A stretch of DNA of 64,000 nt. Origin: Oscillospiraceae bacterium (lineage in GTDB: Bacteria > Bacillota > Clostridia > Oscillospirales > Oscillospiraceae). Made by a program: the position numbers and the translations under genes. Below the pieces are notes generated by a model. That model saw only the letters and a list, made by a program, of their open reading frames with translations. It was not told where the DNA came from and made no database searches. The stretch is taken from positions 62,001 to 126,000 of the forward strand of contig CADCKQ010000002.1 of assembly GCA_902802045.1 (NCBI GenBank). The letters run 5' to 3'. This document shows positions 34,752 to 44,781 of this stretch, one piece after another. How positions within the stretch are numbered: the stretch's first letter is position 1; every line of letters starts with the position of its first letter.

Positions 34752-34779
34752 TTGTGCTATCTGAAAAAGATGTTATAAT
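34752..34779 (+). promoter_or_regulatory. Promoter of the prfA operon
   Basis: TTGTGC (34752-34757), 16-base spacer, TATAAT (34774-34779), 37 bases before the prfA start. Confidence 0.6.
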
Positions 34780-34816
34780 AACATGTCAAAACAGAAAGAG
34801 TATCGGATGACCTTAT

Positions 34817-35890
34817 ATGCAGGAAAGATTCTATAAAATTTTAAACAGATATGAGGAACTGAATGCAAGGCTTTCCAATCCTCAGATCCTCTCGGACAAC
34901 GAGAGCTATACCGCATGTCTCAAGGAGATCAGTGAGCTCAGAGAGACAGCTGAGGTTGTGGCTGAACTGAAAAAAGCCGAGGAGGATCTCGAGTCCGTAA
35001 AAGAGATGACGGCAGATCCGGAACTGAAGGATATGGCCAGGGAGGAGTACGCCGCTCTTGAGGAGAAGATAAGCTCGCTCGAGGAGAGAATAAAAATACT
35101 CTTGCTGCCGAAGGATCCGAATGACTCGAAGAATGTCATAATGGAGATCAGAGGCGGAGTCGGCGGCGAGGAGGGTATGCTCTTTGCGGCAGATCTCTAT
35201 CGCATGTACAGCATGTATGCCGAGGTCAAAGGTTTCAAAACAGACATTGCCAATATAAACGAGACTGAACTCGGGGGTATAAAAGAGATCAGTTTTGTTG
35301 TCGAAGGGCAGGGGGCATACTCGAGGCTGAAATATGAAGCGGGCACACACCGCGTTCAGAGAGTTCCGGTAACGGAATCGGGCGGCAGGATCCACACATC
35401 GGCGGCCACTGTTGCCGTATTGCCCGAGATAGAGGAACTTGATTTTCATCTGGATATGAAGGATGTTCAGATTGACGTCTTCAGGTCCTCCGGAGCGGGA
35501 GGCCAAAAAGTCAACAAGACCTCTTCGGCTATTCGGGTAACACACATACCGACCGGAATGGTCGTGGAGTGTCAGGATGAGCGAAGTCAGTACAAGAATA
35601 AGGACAGGGCTCTCCAGATACTCAGATCCCGCCTTTACGAGATCGAGAGACAGAAGAGAGACTCGGAAGTTGCCTCTGAAAGAAAGAGCCAGGTCGGCAG
35701 CGGGGACAGAAGCGGAAGGATCAGGACCTATAATTTCCCTCAGAACCGCGTGACAGACCACCGTCTCGAAGGAACCGACAAGAACTTCAATTTAAGTGCA
35801 GTAATAGACGGGGATCTGGATCCCATCATTGACGCGCTTACTCTTCAGGAACAGAGCAGGATGCTCGCGGAGTCCGGAAATGGAAACTGA
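34817..35890 (+). CDS. prfA: Peptide chain release factor 1
   Basis: A 357-aa RF1 that releases peptides at UAA and UAG. The codon-recognition tripeptide is PVT (in RVPVTESGG), which is the RF1 form, and the catalytic GGQ is in SSGAGGQKVNKTSSAIRVTH. Length and coiled-coil N terminus are normal. Its 3' end overlaps the TsaC-CoaE fusion by 11 bases. The usual prmC methyltransferase gene is not adjacent. Confidence 0.96.
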   Translation: MQERFYKILNRYEELNARLSNPQILSDNESYTACLKEISELRETAEVVAELKKAEEDLESVKEMTADPELKDMAREEYAALEEKISSLEERIKILLLPKDPNDSKNVIMEIRGGVGGEEGMLFAADLYRMYSMYAEVKGFKTDIANINETELGGIKEISFVVEGQGAYSRLKYEAGTHRVQRVPVTESGGRIHTSAATVAVLPEIEELDFHLDMKDVQIDVFRSSGAGGQKVNKTSSAIRVTHIPTGMVVECQDERSQYKNKDRALQILRSRLYEIERQKRDSEVASERKSQVGSGDRSGRIRTYNFPQNRVTDHRLEGTDKNFNLSAVIDGDLDPIIDALTLQEQSRMLAESGNGN

Positions 35891-37082
35891 AATACTTACA
35901 AATGATCTCAATAAAGCAGCCGGAGTAATTAAAAACGGAGGCCTCGTTGCTGTTCCTACGGAGACCGTATACGGACTAGCCGGAAACGGTCTTGATAAAA
36001 ATGCGGTTGATAAGATCTATGAGGTAAAGGGCAGACCCCGTATAAAACCTCTTTCGCTTATGGTTCCGGGAGAAGAGAGCATAAAGAATTACTGTAATGA
36101 TATTCCGGAAGCTGCTTATACTCTTGCAGGCGAATTCTGGCCGGGACCTTTGACGATCGTTTTGAACGCGAAGACGGATCTTATTCCGGACATAGTCCTC
36201 GCGGGTGGCAACACTGTTGGCCTGAGATGCCCCGACAGTTCAAAAACGCTGGAGCTTTTAAAGCTGGCCGGCGTTCCGTTTGCCGCGCCCTCAGCAAACC
36301 CTTCGGACAGCAAAAGCCCGGTTACCGCAGAGGATGTCCTGAGCTATTTCAGCGGAAAGATAGATGCTGTAATAGACGGAGGCCGGTGCAGGGAGGGCTT
36401 CGAATCCACTATTATAGATCTCTCGAAAACACCATACAGAATACTGAGACAGGGCGCTCTGGGAGAAGATGAGATCACAAAAGCTCTTGTCCGGGGAATT
36501 AAGAAAATAGGTATTACAGGCGGAAGCGGGACTGGAAAAACGACGGCATTGTTTGCTCTGGAGGAACTCGGCGCATACACTTTGGACTGTGACGAGCTTT
36601 ACCATAATATGCTCAGGTCCGATAAGGATTTGATCGCAGAGATCCTAGATACTTTTCCGGAGGCTTCCGATAACGGAGCAGTGAACAGAAAGAAGCTGGC
36701 TTCCATTGTATTTTCGGACAGAAACTTGCTTTTGAAGCTCAATGAGATCACTCACGAGCATGTCATGGCTGAAATAGACAATAGACTTAAAGCAGCGGCG
36801 TTAAACGGCTATACTCTTGCCGGAATAGATGCTGTCGAGCTGTTCGGAAGCGGTGCGTCAGCACTGTGCGATCTGACGGTCGGAGTTTTGGCGGAAAAGA
36901 AAGTCAGGCTGAAACGTATCATCGAACGCGATGGCATATATTATCAGGATGCTTTAGCGCGTATTAACGCACAGAAAGACGACAGCTATTTCAAGGAACA
37001 CTGCGACTATGTTGTATATAACAACGATGACATGGATTCCTTTCATAAAAACTGTATTAAATTTTTTAAGGAGATAATATAA
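35880..37082 (+). CDS. Fusion of threonylcarbamoyl-AMP synthase and dephospho-CoA kinase
   Basis: A 400-aa two-enzyme protein. Residues 1-205 are a TsaC/YrdC-type domain that makes threonylcarbamoyl-AMP for tRNA t6A: PTETVYGLAGNGLD, KGRPRIKPLSLMV, FWPGPLTIVL, SANPSDSKSPVT and STIIDLS. Residues ~208-400 are a CoaE-type kinase for the last step of coenzyme A synthesis: GITGGSGTGKTT (P-loop), LDCDELYH, LNEITHEHV and the C-terminal VRLKRIIERDG lid. A short linker joins them, without internal start or frameshift. ATG 35880 follows GGAG by 7 bases inside prfA. Usually these are separate genes; the fusion is uncommon. Confidence 0.9.
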   Translation: METEILTNDLNKAAGVIKNGGLVAVPTETVYGLAGNGLDKNAVDKIYEVKGRPRIKPLSLMVPGEESIKNYCNDIPEAAYTLAGEFWPGPLTIVLNAKTDLIPDIVLAGGNTVGLRCPDSSKTLELLKLAGVPFAAPSANPSDSKSPVTAEDVLSYFSGKIDAVIDGGRCREGFESTIIDLSKTPYRILRQGALGEDEITKALVRGIKKIGITGGSGTGKTTALFALEELGAYTLDCDELYHNMLRSDKDLIAEILDTFPEASDNGAVNRKKLASIVFSDRNLLLKLNEITHEHVMAEIDNRLKAAALNGYTLAGIDAVELFGSGASALCDLTVGVLAEKKVRLKRIIERDGIYYQDALARINAQKDDSYFKEHCDYVVYNNDDMDSFHKNCIKFFKEII

Positions 37083-37085
37083 AAA

Positions 37086-38498
37086 ATGGCTAAAGCTGAT
37101 AAGAAAGACGAGATTTCCGAGCTTAAGGAACAGCTCTTTTTTGAGCCTAAAAACGGTTACGATCTCATAACAGCCAAAGAAGCGGCAGAGGCAGACAGGT
37201 ATGCCAGGGCTTATATCGAGTTTCTGAATACCTCGAGGACAGAGCGCGAGGCAGTAAAGAACGCAATACGTCTTGCTGAGAACGAGGGCTTCACTGAATA
37301 TGTTCCGGGTATGGAGCTCAAAGCAGGACTGAAGATATATAAGAACAACAGGGGAAAATCCCTTATACTCGCAATAATCGGAAGCAGGAGCCTTGCAGAG
37401 GGCTGCATAATCGAAGGCGCACATGTGGACTCTCCCAGACTGGACCTGAAGCAGATCCCTCTATACGAGCAGGACGAGCTTGCCTTCTTCAAGACTCATT
37501 ACTACGGCGGAATTAAAAAGTACCAGTGGGTAACTATTCCTCTTGAGCTGCATGGCATTGTTGCTCTGAAAAGCGGAGAGACTGTGGATGTCGTGATAGG
37601 CAGGGAGAAGGATGAGCCAAAGTTTGTAATAACGGACCTGCTCCCGCATCTGGCTGCAGATCAGATGAAGAAGACCATGAGCGAAGGTATCACCGGCGAA
37701 GGCCTTAATATAATGATTGGCAGCGTTCCCTACGATACAGAAGAGAAGAAGGACCGGGTAAAGCTTGCGATACTCAGCATTCTGAACGACATGTACGGGA
37801 TCACTGAGGAGGACTTTCTCTCTGCAGAACTCACAGCCGTTCCCGCCTTTGATGCCTGTGAGATTGGATTTGACAGGTCTCTCATCGGCGGTTACGGCCA
37901 TGATGACAGAGTATGCGCCTTTGCAGAGCTGGAAGCGATTCTTGAGATCGAAAACCCGGGAAAGACTTGCGTATGTATTCTTGCCGATAAGGAAGAGATA
38001 GGTTCTATGGGCGTTTCCGGCATGCAGAGTGAGGCCTTTGAGAGCTTCATGGAAGATCTCTGCGAGTCGCAGGGTGTGAGACTCAGAAACTGCTTTGAAA
38101 ACTCTTTCTGCATTTCTGCAGACGTCTCCGCCGCGTTTGATCCGAATTACCCGGAAGTCGCGGAAAAGAGAAACGCCTGTATGATAAACTATGGCCTCGG
38201 TGTCAATAAATTCACAGGCGCGAGAGGCAAGAGCGGTACAAGCGACGCTTCCGCGGAGGTAGTGGCGTATATCAGAAGGATCTTTGCAGAGAATAATGTC
38301 GTGTGGCAGCTCGGAGAGCTTGGCAAAGTCGACCAGGGCGGCGGAGGAACGATCGCGCAGTACATGGCTAACAGAAACATCGATACTATAGACGCCGGAG
38401 TTCCGGTCCTCAGCATGCATGCGCCTTTTGAAGTCGTCTCCAAGTTCGACTGCTATATGGCATATAAGGGGATGCTCGCAGCATACAGGGATAATTGA
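37086..38498 (+). CDS. M18-family zinc aminopeptidase
   Basis: A 470-aa cytosolic metallo-aminopeptidase of family M18 (aspartyl aminopeptidase/ApeA). Zinc-ligand motifs are AHVDSPRLDLK, GYGHDDRV, DKEEIGSMGVSG and SMHAPFEVVSK near the C terminus. It trims N-terminal, often acidic, residues. AAGGAG precedes the start, which lies 3 bases after the fusion gene's stop. Full length. Confidence 0.9.
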   Translation: MAKADKKDEISELKEQLFFEPKNGYDLITAKEAAEADRYARAYIEFLNTSRTEREAVKNAIRLAENEGFTEYVPGMELKAGLKIYKNNRGKSLILAIIGSRSLAEGCIIEGAHVDSPRLDLKQIPLYEQDELAFFKTHYYGGIKKYQWVTIPLELHGIVALKSGETVDVVIGREKDEPKFVITDLLPHLAADQMKKTMSEGITGEGLNIMIGSVPYDTEEKKDRVKLAILSILNDMYGITEEDFLSAELTAVPAFDACEIGFDRSLIGGYGHDDRVCAFAELEAILEIENPGKTCVCILADKEEIGSMGVSGMQSEAFESFMEDLCESQGVRLRNCFENSFCISADVSAAFDPNYPEVAEKRNACMINYGLGVNKFTGARGKSGTSDASAEVVAYIRRIFAENNVVWQLGELGKVDQGGGGTIAQYMANRNIDTIDAGVPVLSMHAPFEVVSKFDCYMAYKGMLAAYRDN

Positions 38499-38558
38499 TT
38501 TGCATTTTCTCAGGAATTATGTTAACATAATCAATACTGCTCGGAAGGAGGGGAGACA

Positions 38559-39386
38559 ATGACGTTCTGGAGTGCCGTATTTACGGGAATAGTATACGGG
38601 CTGACTGAGCTTTTCCCCGTCTCCGGATCGGGTCATCTCTCCATCTTGAGCCATCTGTTCAAGATTTCCATAAGCGACCACTATCTGTTCTATGCACTTA
38701 TGCAGTTTGCGGTTATCGTCGCGATCTGTGTCTCCTTCTGGGAAGACATAGTAGTCATGTTCTATGAACTCATGGCGGTCGGCGGAAGAGGACCACTGGC
38801 AGGTACAGGCAAAAAACATTACCCGCACGCAAGACTCTTCATTATGGTCATCATCTCGACGGTTATGATCGCGCTTGTTATTCCTGTGGCAGGGATCATG
38901 GAAAAGCTCTCAGACAACTCCTTTTTTGTCGGAGTCGCCATCTTTCTTTCAGGACTTTGCAGCTTTATATTCGATAAATTCGACGCAGGCAATAAATCCG
39001 AGAAGAACATGTCCTTTGCTGACGCGCTTATAATCGGCCTCTGCCAGTGCGTAAGCTGTTTGCCCGGAATGTCCAGAACGGCGCTCACCATGACGGCTGG
39101 AGCGGCCACGGGGTTGAACAAGAACTTCGCTTTAAGGTATTCTTTTCTGCTCGCTGTGCCGGCGCTCTTCGCGTCTTTTGTTAGAAATCTGGTTAAGGGC
39201 ATCTCCCAGGGTATTCTTTGGGCCGATTTTGCACCCTATCTCGCCGGAACGGTTGCAGCTCTTCTCGCAGCCTACGGAGCGGGAAGACTCCTGAGAATAG
39301 TCGCTGAAAAACATGATTTCAGAGCATTCTCCTATTACTGCTGGGTAATGGGTGTACTTTCAATAATACTCGCATTCATTTTTTAA
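38559..39386 (+). CDS. uppP: Undecaprenyl-diphosphatase
   Basis: A 275-aa, roughly eight-helix membrane enzyme that recycles undecaprenyl pyrophosphate for peptidoglycan synthesis and confers bacitracin resistance. The active-site motifs are YGLTELFPVSGSGHL and CLPGMSRTALTM. Preceded by AGGAGGGGAG. Slightly short but complete. Followed closely by ftsK. Confidence 0.93.
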   Translation: MTFWSAVFTGIVYGLTELFPVSGSGHLSILSHLFKISISDHYLFYALMQFAVIVAICVSFWEDIVVMFYELMAVGGRGPLAGTGKKHYPHARLFIMVIISTVMIALVIPVAGIMEKLSDNSFFVGVAIFLSGLCSFIFDKFDAGNKSEKNMSFADALIIGLCQCVSCLPGMSRTALTMTAGAATGLNKNFALRYSFLLAVPALFASFVRNLVKGISQGILWADFAPYLAGTVAALLAAYGAGRLLRIVAEKHDFRAFSYYCWVMGVLSIILAFIF

Positions 39387-39395
39387 GGAGCTTAA

Positions 39396-42053
39396 ATGGC
39401 CTCAAAAACCAAAAAAAGCACAGCAAAAGCAAATAAGACTTCGACAAAGCCGCGCGTAAAGAAAAAGACTCCTCCACCTGATCCAGGAAGACCTGTGAGA
39501 AGGGAAGCCTGGGCGGCAGTCTTCGCATTCCTTGCGCTCTTTGTTATAATTTCATATTTTGTAAAAGAAGGTTCCTTCATAATCTTCTTCTCGGATCTTA
39601 TAAAGGGCCTCATAGGATGGGGATATTGGGTCATGGCAGCGGATCTGGCGCTCGTTGCTTATATTCTCTTCTTCCATAAAGGGAAACCCGTTGGGTTCAG
39701 AATGTTCTGCGCTTTCATGCTGCCGGTTTTCTTTTCTGCGATAATGCACCTGTTCTACGCAGATGTTATCTCCGGAAAGCTCAAGTTCACTGATCTTAGC
39801 TCCCGGCTCTTCGAGGGCGGCCAGAAACTCCAGGGCGGAGGTCTTATCGGCGGCCTGCTTTCGAGGTCTTTGTATGATCTTCTGAGCATCTACGGCGCTT
39901 TTGCGGTATTTGCGATTCTCTTCATAGTTTTCTTTTTTATAGCGATAGACAACAACCCGTTTATCAAAAAGGAAAAGACTGAAAGCAGTTATACGCCTGA
40001 AAAGTACGCAGAGCTTTCAAAGAGACGCAGCGAGAGAACCAGCGCATTAATTGAAAAAGCGAGGCAGACCCTCGAAGCCGAGGAAAAGAACTCGAGGACA
40101 ACACTCGATATTCCTCTTACCGATGACGACGAGCCGCTTGACCTGCCTTCTTCTAATTCGGGTGTCTCAAGAGTGCGTGTCAGGAAAAAAGCTCCCGTAT
40201 TTTCCAACAATCCTGATGACTTCCCCGATGATCTGGATCCGGATATGGACAGGGATATAGAGGTTCCCGATATACAGATCATGCCTAAATTAGGCGATAC
40301 AGAGGGACCCGGACTTGATGAGTTTGATTTCCTCCTCGGGAAGGATGAGGAACCTCTCGAACCTGCCTTAGCTGTTAATAAGCCTAAAAGCAGGACTAAA
40401 AAAACTCCGGCCAAGAAGCCGGAGGAGACAAAAGTACTCGAGCTTGAAATCAAAGATATTTCCGAGAAGCCTGCGAAGGCCGAAGTTCAGGAAAAACCCG
40501 TCTATGTATTTCCGCCCACATCACTTCTTTCGGATTATACGGCTTCCGGAGGGGAGACTGGCGAGTATATAAGAAGCAACAAGGTAAGGCTTGAAAGAGC
40601 GCTGGCAAGCTTCGGTATAAATTCTCCGGTAACTTCCGTAACCAATGGGCCGACAGTAACCAGATACGACATAGAGCTTGAACAGGGCCTGAAACTCTCC
40701 AGAGTCACTAACCTGTCTGAAGATATAGCGCTTTCGCTTGGAGTTGAAAAGGTAAGGATAGCGCCAGTCCCGAATAAGATCTCAACAGTCGGGATCGAGG
40801 TTCCGAACCAGATACCGAGCACTGTATTCCTGCGGGAGATCATAGAATCCGACAAATTCAGGTCCGCCAGATCCAGACTCACCTTTGCTTTAGGCAAGGA
40901 CATCGCCGGTGAATGCATGACAGGCAATATCGCGAAGCTTCCGCATCTTTTAATAGCGGGAACCACCGGAAGCGGAAAGTCCGTTTGCATAAACTGTCTG
41001 CTTTTGAGCCTTATCTACAAGGCGACTCCGGATGAGGTCAAATTCATACTGATAGACCCGAAGATGGTCGAGCTCGGCGTATACAACAAGATACCGCACC
41101 TATATACTGATGTTGTAACAGACCCGAAGAAAGCTTCCGGCGCGCTGCAGTGGTCCGTTGTTGAGATGCTCAAACGCTACCGGCTCTTTGCTGACGAGGG
41201 AGTAAGAGACCTTGAGACATACAATTCCAGAATGGTCCAGGCAGGTGAAGAGGCAATGCCTCAGGTGGTTATTGTCATTGACGAGCTTGCTGACCTTATG
41301 ATGGCGGCCTCCAAAGAGGTCGAGGAGAGCATCTGCCGCATAGCACAGATGGGCAGAGCCGCAGGAATACATTTGGTAGTCGCGACTCAGAGACCTTCCT
41401 CTGACGTTATCACCGGCCTCATGAAAGCCAACATTCCTTCAAGAATCGCTTTCTCCGTCGCTTCCGCTATGGAAAGCCGTATAATAATGGATCAGTCCGG
41501 AGCTGAGAAACTCCTCGGAAAGGGAGATATGCTCTTCTCTCCGATAGGAGCCGGAAAACCTGTCAGAATTCAGGGAGCATATGTTTCGGATGAAGAACGC
41601 GAAGATGTAATTAAGTTTATTAAGAAGAACAACCAGCCTCAGGCAGAGAGCGTCGGAGAGGCCGTTTCCGAGCTTGCGGATTATATGAACAAGGCCGCCG
41701 AGGACAAGAGCGCTCCCGAGAAGAACGACGAGCCGGGTCTTGCCTCCGAGTATGACGACATGCTTCCGCAGGCAGTAGACGTGGCACTGGAGGTCAAACA
41801 GGTCTCCGTCTCGATGCTCCAGAGAAGACTCAAGCTTGGATATTCGAGAGCAGCCAGGATAGTTGACCAGATGGAAGAGCTCGGGATCGTAGGGCCTTAT
41901 GAGGGCGCTAAACCGAGGCAGGTCATCGTGGACAGAGAGGGCTGGAAGGAGATCGAGGTGAGCATGGGACTTATCTCCGACACCGATATGGATCTCGCTC
42001 TGGACATGCAGGATGACAGCGAAGACTTTAATTACAGCGACGAAGAAAACTAA
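39396..42053 (+). CDS. ftsK: FtsK/SpoIIIE DNA translocase
   Basis: An 885-aa DNA translocase moving chromosomes at division or sporulation septa. Four membrane helices occupy residues ~35-190, an acidic/proline linker runs to ~370, the RecA-like motor has IAGTTGSGKSV at about 519-529 and VIDELADLM, and a C-terminal winged-helix gamma domain (LKLGYSRAARIVDQMEELGIVG, ~800-830) reads polar DNA sequences. Spacing to uppP is 9 bases. Terminator directly after the stop. Confidence 0.96.
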   Translation: MASKTKKSTAKANKTSTKPRVKKKTPPPDPGRPVRREAWAAVFAFLALFVIISYFVKEGSFIIFFSDLIKGLIGWGYWVMAADLALVAYILFFHKGKPVGFRMFCAFMLPVFFSAIMHLFYADVISGKLKFTDLSSRLFEGGQKLQGGGLIGGLLSRSLYDLLSIYGAFAVFAILFIVFFFIAIDNNPFIKKEKTESSYTPEKYAELSKRRSERTSALIEKARQTLEAEEKNSRTTLDIPLTDDDEPLDLPSSNSGVSRVRVRKKAPVFSNNPDDFPDDLDPDMDRDIEVPDIQIMPKLGDTEGPGLDEFDFLLGKDEEPLEPALAVNKPKSRTKKTPAKKPEETKVLELEIKDISEKPAKAEVQEKPVYVFPPTSLLSDYTASGGETGEYIRSNKVRLERALASFGINSPVTSVTNGPTVTRYDIELEQGLKLSRVTNLSEDIALSLGVEKVRIAPVPNKISTVGIEVPNQIPSTVFLREIIESDKFRSARSRLTFALGKDIAGECMTGNIAKLPHLLIAGTTGSGKSVCINCLLLSLIYKATPDEVKFILIDPKMVELGVYNKIPHLYTDVVTDPKKASGALQWSVVEMLKRYRLFADEGVRDLETYNSRMVQAGEEAMPQVVIVIDELADLMMAASKEVEESICRIAQMGRAAGIHLVVATQRPSSDVITGLMKANIPSRIAFSVASAMESRIIMDQSGAEKLLGKGDMLFSPIGAGKPVRIQGAYVSDEEREDVIKFIKKNNQPQAESVGEAVSELADYMNKAAEDKSAPEKNDEPGLASEYDDMLPQAVDVALEVKQVSVSMLQRRLKLGYSRAARIVDQMEELGIVGPYEGAKPRQVIVDREGWKEIEVSMGLISDTDMDLALDMQDDSEDFNYSDEEN

Positions 42054-42082
42054 AAGGGTTGCACTTCGCAATCCTTTTATTA
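42052..42082 (+). terminator. Terminator after ftsK
   Basis: Stem aaaagggttgc/gcaatcctttt (42052-42062 with 42068-42078, one G-U), loop acttc, T-rich tail. The stem starts inside the ftsK stop codon. Confidence 0.75.
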
Positions 42083-42092
42083 TGGAAAGACA

Positions 42093-42494
42093 ATGGATTT
42101 TTTTTCACCGGGACTTTCGAAACAGGATATTAACGATATAAACATTCTAGCACTTGCCCATCTCGGAGATGCTGTTTACGAGGTGATGGTGAGAACTTTG
42201 GTCTGCTCAAAAAGCCATGAACAGGTGAGAAACGTACATCTTAAGACCGTCTCCATGGCAAATGCGCCCTTCCAGGCAAAGGCTGCGGAGAGAATTGCCC
42301 CCCTGCTTACGGATGAAGAGCTTGATATCCTGAGACGTGGAAGAAACGCAAAAGTTAATACTGCTCCGAAGCATTGCGACATCGCTGAATATCACGCTGC
42401 AACAGGCCTGGAGGCCCTTTTCGGCTATCTGTATCTTCTCTCGGAAAAAGATCGCCTGATAGAGCTCTTCAGAGTCGTAGCCGGGGAGGACTGA
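42093..42494 (+). CDS. mrnC: Mini-ribonuclease III
   Basis: A 133-aa RNase III catalytic domain without RNA-binding domain, which matures 23S rRNA in Firmicutes. The active-site signature is LAHLGDAVYEVMVR, followed by VHLKTVSMANAPFQAKAAE and YHAATGLEALFGYLYL. A weak GGAAAG precedes ATG. Next gene begins 4 bases after its stop. Confidence 0.92.
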   Translation: MDFFSPGLSKQDINDINILALAHLGDAVYEVMVRTLVCSKSHEQVRNVHLKTVSMANAPFQAKAAERIAPLLTDEELDILRRGRNAKVNTAPKHCDIAEYHAATGLEALFGYLYLLSEKDRLIELFRVVAGED

Positions 42495-42497
42495 ACT

Positions 42498-44159
42498 ATG
42501 GCCTTTGATGCGGTAATGTTGAGGGAAACCGTTGTTGAGCTCAATGAGATGCTCACCGGCGGAAAGATAACCGGTGTTTCAATGCCGTCCGGAGACATGA
42601 TCGTTTTCTCCGTCAGAAAAGGCGGAGAGAATTTTAATCTCCTTTTCAGGGCGGTTTGCGGAAGGGCCGGAATAAACATAAGCAGCTCACGATTTGAAAA
42701 AACAAAGGAAGGTCCTTCTTTTCTTACTCTTCTAAGGAAACATATACAGGGGTCTGATATACTCTCGTTTTCCATGCCCGGAGACGACCGTGTCTGCGCA
42801 ATCGCGCTTGACTGCGCGGACTATCTCGGCTACAGGGAAGAGAGGACGCTGTATCTTGAGTTCGCGGGTAAGGTTCCGAACGCGATACTTACAGACCCGG
42901 ACGGAAACATTACTGACTGTCTCAGAAAGTCTGAACTCGGAAGCTATTACAGAGCACTGGTCCCGGGAATGAAATATGTTCTTCCTGCGCCTCAGAATAA
43001 GATCAACTTCCTTAATGCGGATCATGAAACAGTTAAAGACACTCTCAGATCCTGGAATGGTGAAGCGCCTTTCGATAAATTTCTGATGTCCTCCTTCTCG
43101 GGACTTGCGCCTTTAGTCTGCAGGGAAGCTCATACAGCGCAGTTCATGCTCGATCTCAAGAAGACATCGGATAGTCACACTCTGAAGCCATTTGCAGTAA
43201 AGGTAAACGGTAAATTCAGGGATTTCTCTTATATTGAGATACGGCAATACGGATCCGGATCTGAAAACGTTTGTTTCTCATCCTTTAATGAGATGCTTGA
43301 TAATTTCTACAGGGATTCTGATGCCGAAGCGATAAAGAAAAAAAGAACCTCGGAGCTTTTTGGGAGGACCACTACGGCACTGAACAGGGTCAGCAAAAAG
43401 CTCTCGAACAGGTATTCTGAACTTCTCAAGACAGAGGACAGGGAAGAGATAAAGAAAAAAGCGGATCTCATCACTGCGAATATCTGGCGCCTCAAAAAAG
43501 GAGACAGAGTGCTTGAGTGCGAGGATTACTATGACAACGGAAAACCTGTAAAAGTAGAGCTCGACCCGCTGCTCGACGGTCCGTCAAACGCTGCTCTCTA
43601 TTACAAAAAATATAAAAAACTCAAAAATGCAGAAAAGTATCTGAACGAACAGATAATACTCGCAGAAAATGAGAAGAAGTATCTGGAGAGCGTTCTTTAT
43701 GAGATCGATAAAGCAGAAACCTCGGATGAGCTTTCTGCAATAAAAGCCGAGTTGGTCTCCTCCGGATACATAAGGCAGGACAGAAAGTCAGCCAATCATA
43801 AAAAAGCACAAAACAAAACGGCACGCATCGAAAAGATACGCACCGCATCCGGCTTTGATATTTATATCGGGAAAAACAACATCCAGAATGATGAGCTCAG
43901 GAGCCTCGGCCGCAAGAGCGATCTCTGGTTTCACGTTAAAGACTATCACGGCTCGCATGTTCTGTTGTGCACCTACGGAATGGAGCCGTCCGAAAAGGAT
44001 ATTCTTGAGGCGGCAAAAGCGGCAGCAGGGCACTCCGAAATCAGCGGGCAGAATGCATTGGTGGACTTTACCCAGCTTAAATATGTCAAAAAGCCATCAG
44101 GAGCCAAGCCCGGCTTTGTGACATACACAAATCAGAAAACTCTCGTTATACAGCCGTGA
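42498..44159 (+). CDS. rqcH: RqcH, NFACT ribosome quality-control protein
   Basis: A 553-aa NFACT-family protein that binds stalled 50S-peptidyl-tRNA complexes and directs C-terminal alanine tailing. The NFACT-N domain carries D97-R98 (in MPGDDRVCAI), known to be needed in B. subtilis RqcH; the middle has helix-hairpin-helix and long coiled coil (about 280-420); NFACT-R follows (IYIGKNNIQND, WFHVKDYHGSHVLL). GGGAGG ribosome site. Older databases call it fibronectin-binding. Its end overlaps the convergent PAP2 gene by 14 bases. Confidence 0.93.
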   Translation: MAFDAVMLRETVVELNEMLTGGKITGVSMPSGDMIVFSVRKGGENFNLLFRAVCGRAGINISSSRFEKTKEGPSFLTLLRKHIQGSDILSFSMPGDDRVCAIALDCADYLGYREERTLYLEFAGKVPNAILTDPDGNITDCLRKSELGSYYRALVPGMKYVLPAPQNKINFLNADHETVKDTLRSWNGEAPFDKFLMSSFSGLAPLVCREAHTAQFMLDLKKTSDSHTLKPFAVKVNGKFRDFSYIEIRQYGSGSENVCFSSFNEMLDNFYRDSDAEAIKKKRTSELFGRTTTALNRVSKKLSNRYSELLKTEDREEIKKKADLITANIWRLKKGDRVLECEDYYDNGKPVKVELDPLLDGPSNAALYYKKYKKLKNAEKYLNEQIILAENEKKYLESVLYEIDKAETSDELSAIKAELVSSGYIRQDRKSANHKKAQNKTARIEKIRTASGFDIYIGKNNIQNDELRSLGRKSDLWFHVKDYHGSHVLLCTYGMEPSEKDILEAAKAAAGHSEISGQNALVDFTQLKYVKKPSGAKPGFVTYTNQKTLVIQP

Positions 44160-44781
44160 CGTCGTTTATCTCATTTACGTCTTTAGGCTTTTTCCTGTAA
44201 AAACTGTTCGGAAGATGAGCCGCAAATAGCGCGCCCAATGAGCCTGCCAGAAATCCGATTATAATGCCTCCGACAACGTCGGTGGGGTAGTGTACGACCA
44301 GGTATATGCGGGATATGCCCATAAGTATTCCGAAGATGAAAGCGGTCCAGCTGACTCTTTTCTTTCCGGTCCAGAAGACCGCTGTTGAGGCAGCAAAAGC
44401 GGCACAGGTGTGTCCGCTCGGAAAGCAGAAATCGCTCTCGGTCTTCATCCCGACCAGCTGCCAGAGCTGCCGGTATTCATCGAATAGATACGGCCTCGGC
44501 CTCGCGATGACGACTTTGAGCCAGAGATTTGTAAATACAGCACCCATCGCGACTCCGATGAGCATGGCCGCTCCAAATCTTCTGGTCTTAACAAAATACA
44601 TTAACACAAATGAGAGAAGTATCAGAAATATTCCGGCCTTTCCGAGAATAGAGATGAAGCTGAAAAAAGGCGTAAAAAAACCGCCTGCAACTTCATAGAG
44701 GCCGTGAACGGCTCTGGTAAACGTTAAATCGAATTCTGCGAAGACTGTATTGAGCCAGACCGCAGCAGCTGTCAGTTCCAT
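44146..44781 (-). CDS. PAP2-family membrane phosphatase
   Basis: A 211-aa membrane phosphatase with six helices and all three PAP2 motifs: KVVIARPRP, CFPSGHTCAAFA and SRIYLVVHYPTDVVGG. Such enzymes dephosphorylate lipid phosphates or undecaprenyl pyrophosphate. ATG 44781 has GGAG 5 bases upstream, better than an ATG at 44799. Convergent overlap with rqcH by 14 bases. Confidence 0.88.
   Translation of the reverse strand: MELTAAAVWLNTVFAEFDLTFTRAVHGLYEVAGGFFTPFFSFISILGKAGIFLILLSFVLMYFVKTRRFGAAMLIGVAMGAVFTNLWLKVVIARPRPYLFDEYRQLWQLVGMKTESDFCFPSGHTCAAFAASTAVFWTGKKRVSWTAFIFGILMGISRIYLVVHYPTDVVGGIIIGFLAGSLGALFAAHLPNSFYRKKPKDVNEINDVTAV

Noticed and set aside
44146..44159. Frameshift at the rqcH/PAP2 junction
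   Set aside because: Both proteins have full C termini; the 14-base convergent overlap is ordinary.
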